A stretch of DNA of 35,513 bases, taken from contig CABUOH010000001.1 of the NCBI GenBank assembly GCA_902493085.1, positions 1 through 35,513 of the forward strand. Reading direction: 5' to 3'. Every line of letters begins with the position of its first letter. Position 1 is the first letter of the stretch. Shown here in pieces: positions 1 to 9,309 of the stretch. This DNA is from an uncultured Sutterella sp. Lineage in GTDB: Bacteria > Pseudomonadota > Gammaproteobacteria > Burkholderiales > Burkholderiaceae_F. A model generated the notes under the pieces. It did no database searches, was not told the origin of the DNA, and worked only from the letters and a program-made list of their open reading frames with translations. The position numbers and the translations under genes are program-made.

Positions 1-1
1 G

Positions 2-163
2 CGCAATGCCGAGGACTACACGGCAGAGCTTCGCTTTTATCTGGACACGGACAAGCTTCCCAAACCCATGCAGGTCGTGAACACCGGCAGCAGCGACTGG
101 ACGATCACGAGCGACTGGATCGATGTGCCCATTCCGCCTGAAGTGGTCGTCCCTGCGAACTAA
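2..163 (+). CDS. DUF4390 domain protein, C-terminal end (partial)
   Basis: This is an open frame entering from the left edge, with 53 residues before a TAA stop at 161-163. The visible tail reads YTAELRFYLDTDKLPKPMQV, then a Trp-rich end containing SDW, which resembles the C-terminus of DUF4390 proteins. Genes of that family commonly lie just before ntrY in betaproteobacteria. The stop is 9 bp before ntrY, so the two are probably co-transcribed. The start and any signal peptide lie outside the window. The family call rests on a short tail plus context. The function of the family is unknown to me. Confidence 0.6.
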   Translation, partial: RNAEDYTAELRFYLDTDKLPKPMQVVNTGSSDWTITSDWIDVPIPPEVVVPAN

Positions 164-172
164 GAGAACCTC

Positions 173-2434
173 ATGCCACGCTGGTTACGCTACAGCACAT
201 TGATCGCCATTTCCTTTGCAAGCGTTGCGATGCTCGGCTTGGCGATCAGTCTTTTCAACTCAAAACTTTTCGACAAGTACTTCCCTTTTCTTCTTGTCTT
301 GAACGCGCTCATTGCAGCCGTCCTCTTCTGCGTCGTAACAACCCTGTGCCTGCGTCTTGCACGACGCCAGCGGCAAAAGCAATACGGCTCTCACATGACG
401 GCCAAACTTGCGCTCACGACAGCACTCATCAGCTTGGTGCCGACGCTCACCGTCTATTCGATCTCCACGGCCTTCATCAGCCGTTCGCTTCAGGATTCCT
501 TCTCACCGCGCGTGGAGGCTTCTCTTGACGCCGGCGTACGCATCACGCAGGAAATGCTAGCCAAACAGGAGCAAACAACGCAGAAGCTTGCACGTGAATT
601 TGCGGAGGAACTCTCTGCCACGCCTACTTCACTGATGCTGCACGACCTGCTCAAACTCCTTGAACCTCATCCCGGCACGGAAGCCCTGGTCCTCACTAGC
701 ACGGGGGCCGCCGTTGCAGCTGCGGGCTCTCGCATCAACGTGCTGATGCCCGACCTACCTTCTCAGCTTCAGCTTAAAACCGCTAAGACTGCGGGCATCT
801 ACAGCATTGTCGACGGCGACACGCTATTTGAGTCGCCTGACGCAACGGACGGCTCAAGCGACCTGCGCATACGCGTCATTATCCCTATTTCAACGCTTCA
901 CACCATCTCCCTTTCCGACTTCAAAACCACAGGTCTGCTTGCCAAGTTTGCCAACCATCAGCAGCTTTTTCTGCAAGTGACACAACCCGTCGACAATACG
1001 ATCGGACTGCACGCGGCCACCCTCGTCGCCGGCTACCGCGAATACCAACAACTCGCCTACAGCCAAAACTCCATGGCAACGCTCTACGCATTGACACTCT
1101 CGCTCATCGTGCTGCTGGCCATCTTCGCAAGCATTCTTGCGGCGCTCTCCTTTGCACGCCGGACGACGTCCCCCGTGATGCAACTCGCCGAGGGCACTAA
1201 ACGCGTTGCCACGGGAGACTTCATGCCCATACGAGAATTTCAGGGTGGCGACGAAATTAACGTGCTTACGCGTTCCTTCAACTCGATGATCAAAGAGGTG
1301 TCCGAAGCCAGACGGGGGCTGGAGCTGCAGCGACTGCAGGCCGAACAGGCCCAAGCCTTTCTCGAGCGCGTTCTCGGCAACATCTCATCCGGCGTCGTGG
1401 TTGTTGACCGCTGGTACACGGTCGTCACCGCCAATCAGGCGGCTCGGCGCATCATGGGAGACGAAAACGTAGCAATCGGGATTTCACTTCGCGAGACGCT
1501 TCCGGAATTCGTTGCAACCCTTGAAGAGCACCAACACCATGAAAGTCTCGATTCGACGCCCGCCCCGCTTGATTTCGAGCTTGAGCAAGACGGCGTGACG
1601 ATTCCACTCTACCTTAAGACCTCCGCCATGCCGCTCGGGACTCAAACAGGTTCCGTACTTGTTTTTGACGACGTGACGGCACTCATGAAGGCGCAACGCG
1701 CCACCGCTTGGGGCGAAGTCGCCAGGCGGTTGGCGCACGAAATCAAAAATCCGCTCCCCCCCATCCGCCTTTCCGCCGAACGCCTCGCTTGGAAGCTTCA
1801 TACCAAATTGACTGAAGAAAAGGATCTGCAGCTTCTTAAACGCACGACCGACACCATCATTGAACAAGTTGACACACTCAGGCAGATGGTCAATGATTTT
1901 CGTGAGTATGCGCGCATGCCGGCCGCGTCCCCTCAGCCTCTGAAACTCAACGAATTCATGGACAGCATCCTGCAGCTTTATCACGACGCCGGACACGCCA
2001 TTACCTTCACTCCGACGCCCGATCTGCCTGAAATCGACGCAGACCCGGCACAGCTCAGACAAGTGCTTCACAATCTGATTTCCAACAGTCTGGAAGCTGT
2101 CACTGGCGATGAACCCGCCAGGATTTCGATCAAAACGGAGGCTTTGAAATCCAAATACCATGCAGACGCTATAGGCGCTGTTAAACTCTCTATTGAGGAT
2201 AACGGACCGGGCTTTACAGATAAAATTCTAGATGCCGCTTTTGAACCCTATGTCACAACCAAACCGACGGGAACGGGGCTTGGCCTGCCGATCGTGAAAA
2301 AGATTCTGGACGACCACGGCGCCGCCATAAAGCTCAAGAATCTCAAGGACGAAGGAACCGAAGGTATTCTCGGCGCGTCCGTCGAAATTATCTTCAAAGT
2401 CTCCCGGCGAGAGCACAACCCAATTTCCAACTGA
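173..2434 (+). CDS. ntrY: NtrY-type membrane sensor histidine kinase
   Basis: 753-residue sensor kinase of the NtrY family, which phosphorylates NtrX in response to nitrogen or redox cues. Three N-terminal hydrophobic segments (about 8-29, 37-60, 79-101) and a fourth near 304-326 bracket a roughly 200-residue extracytoplasmic region. A HAMP-like segment follows (about 328-380), then a PAS domain (about 395-500). The HisKA box GEVARRLAHEIKNP contains the phospho-acceptor His at residue 522. The ATPase N box NLISNSLEA is at 634-642, followed by DNGPGF and GTGLGLPIV. Domain order and length match NtrY. It lies 9 bp after DUF4390 and 8 bp before ntrX. The Shine-Dalgarno sequence is weak (AAGAGAA). 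The identification is firm; the signal sensed is not visible. Confidence 0.95.
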   Translation: MPRWLRYSTLIAISFASVAMLGLAISLFNSKLFDKYFPFLLVLNALIAAVLFCVVTTLCLRLARRQRQKQYGSHMTAKLALTTALISLVPTLTVYSISTAFISRSLQDSFSPRVEASLDAGVRITQEMLAKQEQTTQKLAREFAEELSATPTSLMLHDLLKLLEPHPGTEALVLTSTGAAVAAAGSRINVLMPDLPSQLQLKTAKTAGIYSIVDGDTLFESPDATDGSSDLRIRVIIPISTLHTISLSDFKTTGLLAKFANHQQLFLQVTQPVDNTIGLHAATLVAGYREYQQLAYSQNSMATLYALTLSLIVLLAIFASILAALSFARRTTSPVMQLAEGTKRVATGDFMPIREFQGGDEINVLTRSFNSMIKEVSEARRGLELQRLQAEQAQAFLERVLGNISSGVVVVDRWYTVVTANQAARRIMGDENVAIGISLRETLPEFVATLEEHQHHESLDSTPAPLDFELEQDGVTIPLYLKTSAMPLGTQTGSVLVFDDVTALMKAQRATAWGEVARRLAHEIKNPLPPIRLSAERLAWKLHTKLTEEKDLQLLKRTTDTIIEQVDTLRQMVNDFREYARMPAASPQPLKLNEFMDSILQLYHDAGHAITFTPTPDLPEIDADPAQLRQVLHNLISNSLEAVTGDEPARISIKTEALKSKYHADAIGAVKLSIEDNGPGFTDKILDAAFEPYVTTKPTGTGLGLPIVKKILDDHGAAIKLKNLKDEGTEGILGASVEIIFKVSRREHNPISN

Positions 2435-2442
2435 GCCACAAC

Positions 2443-3342
2443 ATGCACACAGTCCTGATCGTTGACGATGAATACGGCATCCGCGACCTTCTCTCCGAAA
2501 TTCTGGAGGATGAGGGCTACCGGGTCTTTACCGCCGAAAATGCACAGGCCGCTCGACAGCTAGTTCATGAGCGCGAATTCGACCTGATCCTTCTCGACAT
2601 CTGGATGCCCGACATGGACGGTGTCTCCCTCCTGAAGGAATGGTATTCACAGAAAGCCGTTCTGTGTCCTATCGTGATGATGTCCGGTCACGGCACCATC
2701 GAGACCGCCATGGAAGCCACGCGCTTCGGCGCCAGAGACTTCCTTGAAAAACCGATCTCCATGCAGCAGCTTCTCAAGACGTGCAGGGAAACGATCATGT
2801 TTTGGGACCATGAAAAAACGGTGCGCGCCCGCGAACATGCAAAGGCCATGGCCGCCAACACGGCCATGGCAGGATGGCAGGGCGCGTCTTGCATGCCTCA
2901 GACTGTTTCTCTTGCCAACCTAAACGACAAATCCAAGTACTGCGACCACTTTATTATCACGGACCTGCCCTCACGCATCGGCCCCCAGGCTCGCCTGCCG
3001 ATCGTTGAGATCCCTGATCTCTACTTCACGATCAACTACAACCTGCCGTTGCGCGAACTTCGCGACAATCTTGAACGCGCCTACTTCACTCGTGTCGCCA
3101 AGTATTACGGCGGTTCGATGACGCCGCTCTCCAAACACTCCGGCTTGGAACGCACCCACCTTTATCGTAAGCTGCACCAACTGGGCCTTGAAATCAAGAA
3201 AGCTGCCAAAAAGGACGATCCAGCCAAGACGGAAAATGCTGCCGACTCTACAGCTTCCGCCCCACAGGCCGCCTCCCCCAAGATGGTCGCTCACAGTAGC
3301 ATTTTCGATTCTGATCATGCGACCGACTCTGAAAAGTCATGA
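2443..3342 (+). CDS. ntrX: NtrX-like response regulator lacking the AAA+ domain
   Basis: 299-residue partner of NtrY. The receiver domain spans about 1-120, with the acid pocket D8-D9, phospho-acceptor D52 (LLDIWMPDMDG), S81 and K103. A Fis-type helix-turn-helix lies at about 201-250 (LPLRELRDNLERAYF, then GLERTHLYRKLHQLG). Between them are only about 80 residues with no Walker A, Walker B or GAFTGA motif, so the sigma-54 activating AAA+ domain of classical NtrX (about 450 residues) is absent. The protein probably acts as a direct DNA-binding regulator. The tail from about 255 is low-complexity, rich in Lys, Ala, Pro and Ser. It overlaps trkA by 4 bp (ATGA), which suggests that potassium uptake is co-expressed with this two-component system. 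Confidence 0.88.
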   Translation: MHTVLIVDDEYGIRDLLSEILEDEGYRVFTAENAQAARQLVHEREFDLILLDIWMPDMDGVSLLKEWYSQKAVLCPIVMMSGHGTIETAMEATRFGARDFLEKPISMQQLLKTCRETIMFWDHEKTVRAREHAKAMAANTAMAGWQGASCMPQTVSLANLNDKSKYCDHFIITDLPSRIGPQARLPIVEIPDLYFTINYNLPLRELRDNLERAYFTRVAKYYGGSMTPLSKHSGLERTHLYRKLHQLGLEIKKAAKKDDPAKTENAADSTASAPQAASPKMVAHSSIFDSDHATDSEKS

Positions 3343-4748
3343 AAATTTTGATTGTGGGCGCTGGCCGCATTGGCTGTTCCGTTGCCGAAAGTCTTGTCTC
3401 CGAAGCCAATGACATTACCGTCGTTGACCAGGATTCGGAACGCATTGGAGCTCTGCAATCGAGATTCGACCTGCGCGGGGTCGTCGGCAACGCTACGAGC
3501 CCTCAGGTGCTTACCGACGCGGGTGCAGCCGATACGGACATGCTGATCGCCGTCACCTCGAGCGACGAGACGAACCTCGTGGTGACGATGCTTTGCGCCC
3601 GCATTTTCAACATTCCCACCCGCATCGCACGCGTGCGCAACAACGAACTGCGCGACTACCCCCGCATTCTGGGCGAGGAAGGCTTTGAGGCCACCTCCAT
3701 CATCTGGCCTGAACAAGCTCTCGTGAGTTATCTCATCAAGCTCATCGACTTCCCTGAAGCCATTCAAGTCCAGGAATTCGGCGAAGGACTTGCAAGCCTG
3801 ATCGCCGTGCGCGCAAAATCTGGCAGTCCGCTCGTTGGGCGCCCAATCCGAGAACTCTTCACGCATTTGCCTCAGGTCCCCGCCCGCATTGTGGCCATTT
3901 TCCGCCGCAACCGTCGACTTGAAGTGAATGCCTCCACCATTGTCGAAGCAGGAGATGAAGTCATCTGCCTGTGCGACACCAGGCATGCCAGGCAAGTCAT
4001 GGCGGAACTTCGTCATCGAGAACGCCCCGTGCGCAGCATCATGATTGCCGGCAAACCGAGCTTCACCCTCAACCTCGCGCGCATGCTCAAGACGGGAGAA
4101 AGCCGTCCGGGCGGAGACTTCGACATTCGGATTCTGGAAAACAATCGAAACGTTGTGAAGCGCCTCTCCCGCGAGCTCGGCGACTCCGCCATGCTCATCG
4201 AGGGCGACTTTACGGATGAGGACGTGCTTGACGCAGCCGGCATCGAGACGTGCGACCTTTTTATTGCAGTATCCGAAAACGATGAGAACAACATCCTTGG
4301 CGCGCTTCTGGCCAAGAAGCTCGGGGCAGGCAAAACCATCGCGCTCGTCAACCGAAAAGCCTACGGCGATCTGATGCAGGGAAGCCAGATCGACATTACC
4401 CTATCCACCACCACCGCCGCGCTCGGCGAATTGATCCGACACGTACGCCGCGGTGACGTTGCTGCCGCCTACAGCCTGAGACGAGGCGCTGCCGAGGCAC
4501 TCGAAATCGTAGCGCACGGCGATCGACGAAGCTCCAAAGTCGTCGGTCGGCGCATCGGCACCATTTCTCTCCCGGAAGGTTGCGCTATAGGCGCGCTGAT
4601 TCGAGGCAGCGACGAAAATGCGCTTGTGCTGATGGGCGACAAGGACACCATCATCGAAGCGGAAGATCATGTGATCGTCTTCGTGCCGTCCAAGAAGCTC
4701 ATCCCGAAGATTGAACGCCTCTTCACGGTCAACGTCGGCTTCTTCTAA
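3339..4748 (+). CDS. trkA: Trk potassium uptake regulatory subunit TrkA
   Basis: 469-residue cytoplasmic NAD-binding subunit that gates the TrkH potassium channel. It has the TrkA layout of two RCK halves, each a Rossmann domain plus a TrkA_C domain; E. coli TrkA is a similar length. The first half starts with a textbook dinucleotide motif, VGAGRIG (G7, G9, G12), followed by an acidic residue in VVDQD. The second half begins near residue 233 with SIMIAGKPSFTLNLARML, where the expected GGGNIG-like glycines are replaced except G238. The acidic residue of the next strand (ILENN) is kept. The start overlaps the ntrX stop as ATGA. trkH follows after 15 bp. Confidence 0.95.
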   Translation: MKILIVGAGRIGCSVAESLVSEANDITVVDQDSERIGALQSRFDLRGVVGNATSPQVLTDAGAADTDMLIAVTSSDETNLVVTMLCARIFNIPTRIARVRNNELRDYPRILGEEGFEATSIIWPEQALVSYLIKLIDFPEAIQVQEFGEGLASLIAVRAKSGSPLVGRPIRELFTHLPQVPARIVAIFRRNRRLEVNASTIVEAGDEVICLCDTRHARQVMAELRHRERPVRSIMIAGKPSFTLNLARMLKTGESRPGGDFDIRILENNRNVVKRLSRELGDSAMLIEGDFTDEDVLDAAGIETCDLFIAVSENDENNILGALLAKKLGAGKTIALVNRKAYGDLMQGSQIDITLSTTTAALGELIRHVRRGDVAAAYSLRRGAAEALEIVAHGDRRSSKVVGRRIGTISLPEGCAIGALIRGSDENALVLMGDKDTIIEAEDHVIVFVPSKKLIPKIERLFTVNVGFF

Positions 4749-4763
4749 GGAGGCCGGAGCGTC

Positions 4764-6236
4764 ATGTTCAACACGATCCGCTATCTGCTGTTGCCTGTAC
4801 TCAATGCCTCCGGCCCGGTTTTCGTCTGGCTCGCGGCAGCGCTACTCATTCCGTTTGTACTCTCCGTCTCAAAGCAGGACGGCGCGGCAGGCAGCTTTCT
4901 GACGTGTCTTCTCATCACGCTCACCACAGGCCTCGCCTTGATGTTTCTGACGCGCCGATGGCGTCGTGAGCTTACTTCAAGACACGGCTTCCTGCTGGTG
5001 ACGCTCATCTGGACCGCTGTTCCGCTCTTCGGCACGCTGCCCTTCGTCATCGAACGCCCCGACATGAGCTTTGCTCAGCTCTACTTTGAGATGATGTCCT
5101 GTCTCACCACGACAGGTGCGACCGTCTTTACGGGACTCGACGAGCTGCCCGTCTCGCTCAACGGTTGGAGATGCTTCCTTTCCTGGATCGGCGGCATGGG
5201 CCTCATCGTGCTGTCCGTTGCCATTCTGCCGCTGCTCGGTGTCGGCGGATCACAGATCATCAAGGCTGAAACAACAGGCCCTCTCAAGGAACATCGTCTC
5301 ACGCCACGCATTGCCGACACGGCCAAGGCGCTCTACATCATCTACCTTGGCGTGTCCGTTGCCTGCGCAATCTCGTACCATCTGGCAGGCATGGAATGGG
5401 AGGATGCCATCATGCACATGATGACAACCGTCAGCCTTTCCGGCATCTCCACACACGATGCGAGCTTCGGATACTTCAACAATCCGGTCGTTGACGCAGT
5501 GGCCATCGTCTTCATGCTGATCAGCGGCTTCAACTTTTCGCTCCACTTCATTGCTTGGCGACGCAGGAACTTCCTGATCTACCTTCAAGATGCGGAGGCG
5601 AGAGCTTGGATAGCAACAGCAACACTGATGTCGGTCCTGACGATCATCGTGCTCGCCGATGCACACGTCTACGATACATCGGCGGAAACAGTCAGGCACG
5701 CGCTTTTTTCCGTGGTTTCCGTCATCACAACGACAGGCTACGCAACTGAAGACTACGCCTCCTGGCCGCTCGGACTGCCTTTTCTGCTGCTGACCGTAGC
5801 CGCGTTTGCAACATGCGCAGGCTCGACCGGGGGCGGCATCAAGATGGTCCGCCTTTTGATCATTCTCGGTATGATTCGACGAGAAATGACAAAGCTGCTG
5901 TTTCCGAAAGCTGTCGTGCCGCTTACGCTTAACAAGATGCCTATCGATGAAAAGGTTTGCGTCGCCGTGCTAGCCTACTTTATGGTCTGGCTCTCATCCT
6001 TCGTCATCGGAGGAGCCGTGTTGCTTCTGACCGGGCTTGCCCCCGCGGATGCCGTCAGCGCCGCTTGGGCCATGCTCTCAAACATCGGCCCCGGCCTCGG
6101 CAGCGTCGGACCAACCGGGAACTACGCAGCCTTGAGCGACATTCAGCTGTCGATCTGTTCATTCCTGATGCTCATCGGACGTCTTGAGATCTTCACCGTA
6201 TTTGCGATTTTCACGCGAAACTTCTGGCGGATTTGA
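4764..6236 (+). CDS. trkH: Trk potassium channel subunit TrkH
   Basis: 490-residue integral membrane protein of the TrkH/KtrB family, which forms the K+ pore controlled by TrkA. Four pore-loop segments are visible: TTTGATVFTGLDELP (about 114-130), VSLSGISTHDASFG (about 222-235), ITTTGYATEDYASWP (about 320-334) and NIGPGLGSVGPTGNY (about 440-455). Each keeps a selectivity-filter Gly. Multiple hydrophobic helices lie between them. A strong Shine-Dalgarno AGGAGG precedes the ATG. It is the last gene of the ntrY-ntrX-trkA-trkH run and converges on the DUF1840 gene, with only 33 bp between the stops and no clear terminator. Confidence 0.95.
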   Translation: MFNTIRYLLLPVLNASGPVFVWLAAALLIPFVLSVSKQDGAAGSFLTCLLITLTTGLALMFLTRRWRRELTSRHGFLLVTLIWTAVPLFGTLPFVIERPDMSFAQLYFEMMSCLTTTGATVFTGLDELPVSLNGWRCFLSWIGGMGLIVLSVAILPLLGVGGSQIIKAETTGPLKEHRLTPRIADTAKALYIIYLGVSVACAISYHLAGMEWEDAIMHMMTTVSLSGISTHDASFGYFNNPVVDAVAIVFMLISGFNFSLHFIAWRRRNFLIYLQDAEARAWIATATLMSVLTIIVLADAHVYDTSAETVRHALFSVVSVITTTGYATEDYASWPLGLPFLLLTVAAFATCAGSTGGGIKMVRLLIILGMIRREMTKLLFPKAVVPLTLNKMPIDEKVCVAVLAYFMVWLSSFVIGGAVLLLTGLAPADAVSAAWAMLSNIGPGLGSVGPTGNYAALSDIQLSICSFLMLIGRLEIFTVFAIFTRNFWRI

Positions 6237-6269
6237 CGTCGGCAAAAAGACCATCATTCCGGAACCGCC

Positions 6270-6650
6270 CTACGGACGGCCCCACATGATCGCGTCACCA
6301 TGCTTGATGGCGCGCTTGATCATGGACTGCAGGGGCACAACACGCTGAAAGAAATTGATTTTCTCGACGGCACTCCTCGCTTCCTTCTCCTCCTCCTCGC
6401 GCATACGCAACTCCTCATCATAAGTGCACTCGCGCAGCTTGCGCTCACGCTCCGCCTCGATTTCCGCAAGGCGCTCCTTGTCCTTGCGAGCCTCCTCATC
6501 AAGGAGCTTCAGAAGCTCGGGTAACTCGTCGCAGGAAAAAGCCCCTGTCTCGGTCCACGGTCGATCAAGCACCTTGAAGACGCGTCTGGCCGTTTCCTCG
6601 AACATGATGAACGGTCCGGTGGCACGGCATGAAAAAAGCACCAGAGACAT
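6270..6650 (-). CDS. DUF1840 family protein
   Basis: 126-residue protein. It begins MSLVLFSCRATGPFIMFEE, continues with a short helical domain, has a strongly charged middle rich in Glu, Arg and Lys (about 50-85, probably coiled coil), and ends INFFQRVVPLQSMIKRAIKH followed by DAIMWGRP. This pattern matches DUF1840: a start with K/CxxAxxxxMF, and a C-terminal hydrophobic 'R..PL..M...A...G..I.WG' block. That family is common in betaproteobacteria and has no assigned function. I chose the ATG at 6650, three codons inside a longer GTG-started frame, because a GGGAG Shine-Dalgarno (6659-6663) lies 8 bp upstream. It is divergent from the PTS operon. Confidence 0.75.
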   Translation of the reverse strand: MSLVLFSCRATGPFIMFEETARRVFKVLDRPWTETGAFSCDELPELLKLLDEEARKDKERLAEIEAERERKLRECTYDEELRMREEEEKEARSAVEKINFFQRVVPLQSMIKRAIKHGDAIMWGRP

Positions 6651-6734
6651 AGAAGACACTCCCGTTACAAGCTTGGGTTACACTACTTCGCGTAACATAC
6701 TCTCTGAATTTTATCGTACCTACCGGAGCTTCCT

Positions 6735-7172
6735 GTGTCTGTCGGGATCTGCATCATCGCCCACGAACCGCTGGCCAGTGCATTGAAAACCTGCGCCCAG
6801 CACATTTTCAGCGTCACGGGCGACCCTTTCTGCGATTCCATCGCTACTTTCGATGTTCCTGGCAACGTTGACGTCGAACACGGCGAAGCGCAGGCCCGCA
6901 GGCTCATCTCGACCTTCGATGCTGATCAGGACATCCTCATTTTTACGGATGTCCTTGGCGCGACACCATCCAACATTGCTCATCGCCTTCTAGACAGACC
7001 GCAGGTCCGAGTCATCACAGGCGTCAATCTGCCCGCACTCATCACCGCTCTCAATCACCACGCGGAATGCGCGGCTCGCATTGCTGTCATAGCCGAGGGA
7101 GCTGCCCGAGGCGGCATCTCCACCTCCTACGGCAAGCCTTCCGCCACCAAGGACACCGCCCATGCAGACTAA
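6735..7172 (+). CDS. PTS EIIA component, mannose/fructose type
   Basis: 145-residue cytosolic phosphocarrier of the EIIA(Man) family. The phosphorylated His is H10 in IIAHEPLASAL, followed by FTDVLGATPSNIA and VITGVNLPAL, both characteristic of this fold. The start is GTG with CCGGAG 6 bp upstream. In betaproteobacteria this EIIA occurs with HPr and EI but without the EIIB/EIIC sugar permease. No permease is seen here either, so the set probably regulates rather than transports. The stop overlaps the HPr gene by 11 bp. Confidence 0.9.
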   Translation: MSVGICIIAHEPLASALKTCAQHIFSVTGDPFCDSIATFDVPGNVDVEHGEAQARRLISTFDADQDILIFTDVLGATPSNIAHRLLDRPQVRVITGVNLPALITALNHHAECAARIAVIAEGAARGGISTSYGKPSATKDTAHAD

Positions 7173-7431
7173 GCAGCTCACAGTGCTCAACAAACTCGGG
7201 CTTCATGCCCGTCCGTGCGCCCTGCTCGCTAAAACCGCAGGCTGCTTTAAATCCTCCATCACGCTCACACACAACAATCACAGCGTAGATGCCAAATCGA
7301 TTCTCGGCCTCATGACCATGGCCGTCCCCGCTGGCACAACACTCACCATCACCACGGACGGCCCTGACGAAGTGAGCGCCGTCAAGGACATCGCCGCCCT
7401 TTTCGACAACAAGTTCGGCGAGCAAGCCTAA
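7162..7431 (+). CDS. ptsH: Phosphocarrier protein HPr
   Basis: 89-residue HPr that carries phosphate from EI to EIIA. The active-site His is H15 in LGLHARPCA. Ser46 sits in VDAKSILGLMTMA, the site phosphorylated by HPr kinase where that enzyme is present. Length and both motifs are canonical. The start lies inside the EIIA gene behind an AAGGA Shine-Dalgarno. ptsI begins 15 bp after the stop. Confidence 0.95.
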   Translation: MQTKQLTVLNKLGLHARPCALLAKTAGCFKSSITLTHNNHSVDAKSILGLMTMAVPAGTTLTITTDGPDEVSAVKDIAALFDNKFGEQA

Positions 7432-7446
7432 GACGGAGAACCCACC

Positions 7447-9309
7447 ATGAGCGACGAAACCCTCGTGACGTCCTCGGGCAGCGCAGGACAGATCACTCCT
7501 CCTGAAAAACTGACGGGCATCAGCGTCTATCCCGGCATCGCATTCGGTCTCTGCCAGCACTTTTCCGCCGGTGACCTGGAAGTGCCCCAGTTTGTCATTG
7601 AAAAGACCGGCACTCGAGGAGAAATACAGAGACTGCGCGCAGCCATCACTACCGTCGACAAGCAGCTCGGCGCTTTAATTGACTCCGCCGATGAGGACTT
7701 GCCGGCCGAGGCAGCAGCATTCATCGACGTCCACCGCACGATCCTGCGCGACCCGGCTCTCATAGAAGAAACCGTCGACATCATCAAGGAAAAGCTCGTC
7801 AATGCCGAATGGGCATTGTCCCTGCGCCTCGAAAAAACCCGCCGTGACTTTGAAGCCATCGAAGATGACTACATCCGCGAACGCATCAAGGACATCGCAC
7901 ACGTCGTCCTGCGCGTACAACGCGTACTTACGGGCAGACGCTCCGCCTCCAGCCTCTTGGAAGCGGAAGGGCTTGACGAAACGATCATTCTCGTAGCCGA
8001 CCAGCTTGATCCCGCAGACATGCTGCTTTTGCGAGGCCGAGACGATCTCGACATCGCCGGCATCATCCTTGAAGAAGGCAGTATCACAAGTCATGCCGTC
8101 ATTCTTGCGCGATCCCTTGAAATCCCGACGCTCGTCGGCGTAAAAGGCGCCTGCGAGATTCTCGAGACCGACATACCTATTCTGCTCAATGCCGATGAAG
8201 AGGTCATCGAGCTCAGCCCTTCCGCCGAAAAGCGCAGAAACGCCCGCCAGCGCATGAAGCTATTGACCGCCGAGAAGAAGCGCCTCAAGAAGCTCAAGCA
8301 ATTCGACGCGGTCACGTTGGATGGACATACGATTCAGTTGCTTGCGAACATAGCGCTACCCGAAGACGTCAAGGATGCTCATCGCGCCGGCGCCGACGGT
8401 GTGGGACTCTTCCGCACAGAATTCCTCTTCATGAACCGCAATGATCTGCCTAGCGAAGATGAGCAATACACTGCGTACTGCCGCGTCATCCGATCCATGA
8501 AAGGACAACCCGTCGTAATCCGAATAGCCGACCTTGGCGGCGACAAGGTCATGTCATCGGATGCTCTCGGCAAGCTCACGACCGAACCCCTCGAGGAAAT
8601 GAATCCCTCTCTAGGTCTCAGAGCCCTGCGATTTTGCTTCGCATATCCGAAGCTCTTCATCACGCAGTTGCGCGCCATTCTCCGTGCTGCGGCCATCGGT
8701 TCGGGCAACGTCAGCATCCTGCTGCCGATGGTCACCTCGCCGGAAGATGTCAATCGCGTGCGGGAGTTCATATCTCAAGCTCGCGAACAACTTGCAGATG
8801 AAGGTCAGAAATTCGCTGCGAACATTCCCCTCGGCGGCATGATCGAAGTGCCCGCCGCCGTCATGATGCTCAAAGATCTGATCCCGGTCCTCGACTTCTT
8901 CTCGCTCGGCACCAACGACCTTGTACAGTACACGCTGGCCGTCGATCGTACAAACGCGGCGGTTTCCAAGTACTATGACGAATGCCACCCGAGCGTGCTT
9001 CGCATGATTGCAGCTACCGTTCGGCAAGTTCATCAGGCCGGCAAGAGCGTGTCCGTCTGCGGTGAAATGGCCGCTCGACAAGAACTCGTTCCGTTCTTCA
9101 TCGGACTGGGTTGCACGCGACTATCGATGACGCTCACCCAGATTCCCACCATCAAGAAGCGTATTCTGAAAACAGACAGAGCCAAGGCAGAAATCTTCGC
9201 CACCAGCGTGTTGCGGCGCCGTTCCGTCAAGGCAGTCCACCAATCCTTTATTCAAGAGGAGGAGGCCTTCCAGAATAGGAAGGTCGCTGATCCGTCCACC
9301 ACCCTATGA
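7447..9309 (+). CDS. ptsI: PTS enzyme I (PEP-protein phosphotransferase)
   Basis: 620-residue enzyme that autophosphorylates from phosphoenolpyruvate and passes phosphate to HPr. After a roughly 22-residue polar N-terminal extension the EI N-domain begins (GISVYPGIAFG). The phospho-His is H216 in GSITSHAVILARS. The PEP-binding TIM barrel carries GADGVGLFRTEFLFM, GGMIEVPAAVMM, SLGTNDLVQYTLAVDR and the Cys-containing SVCGEMA. It is slightly longer than the usual 570-580 residues because of the N- and C-terminal extensions. No GAF domain is present, so it is not the PtsP type. The last bases overlap the next start (ATGA). Confidence 0.96.
   Translation: MSDETLVTSSGSAGQITPPEKLTGISVYPGIAFGLCQHFSAGDLEVPQFVIEKTGTRGEIQRLRAAITTVDKQLGALIDSADEDLPAEAAAFIDVHRTILRDPALIEETVDIIKEKLVNAEWALSLRLEKTRRDFEAIEDDYIRERIKDIAHVVLRVQRVLTGRRSASSLLEAEGLDETIILVADQLDPADMLLLRGRDDLDIAGIILEEGSITSHAVILARSLEIPTLVGVKGACEILETDIPILLNADEEVIELSPSAEKRRNARQRMKLLTAEKKRLKKLKQFDAVTLDGHTIQLLANIALPEDVKDAHRAGADGVGLFRTEFLFMNRNDLPSEDEQYTAYCRVIRSMKGQPVVIRIADLGGDKVMSSDALGKLTTEPLEEMNPSLGLRALRFCFAYPKLFITQLRAILRAAAIGSGNVSILLPMVTSPEDVNRVREFISQAREQLADEGQKFAANIPLGGMIEVPAAVMMLKDLIPVLDFFSLGTNDLVQYTLAVDRTNAAVSKYYDECHPSVLRMIAATVRQVHQAGKSVSVCGEMAARQELVPFFIGLGCTRLSMTLTQIPTIKKRILKTDRAKAEIFATSVLRRRSVKAVHQSFIQEEEAFQNRKVADPSTTL

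Noticed and set aside
6664..6706. Divergent promoter/operator between DUF1840 and the PTS operon (GTTAC...GTAAC repeats, TTGGGT/CATACT)
   Set aside because: The repeats are only 5 bp and the hexamers match poorly. Not strong enough to call.
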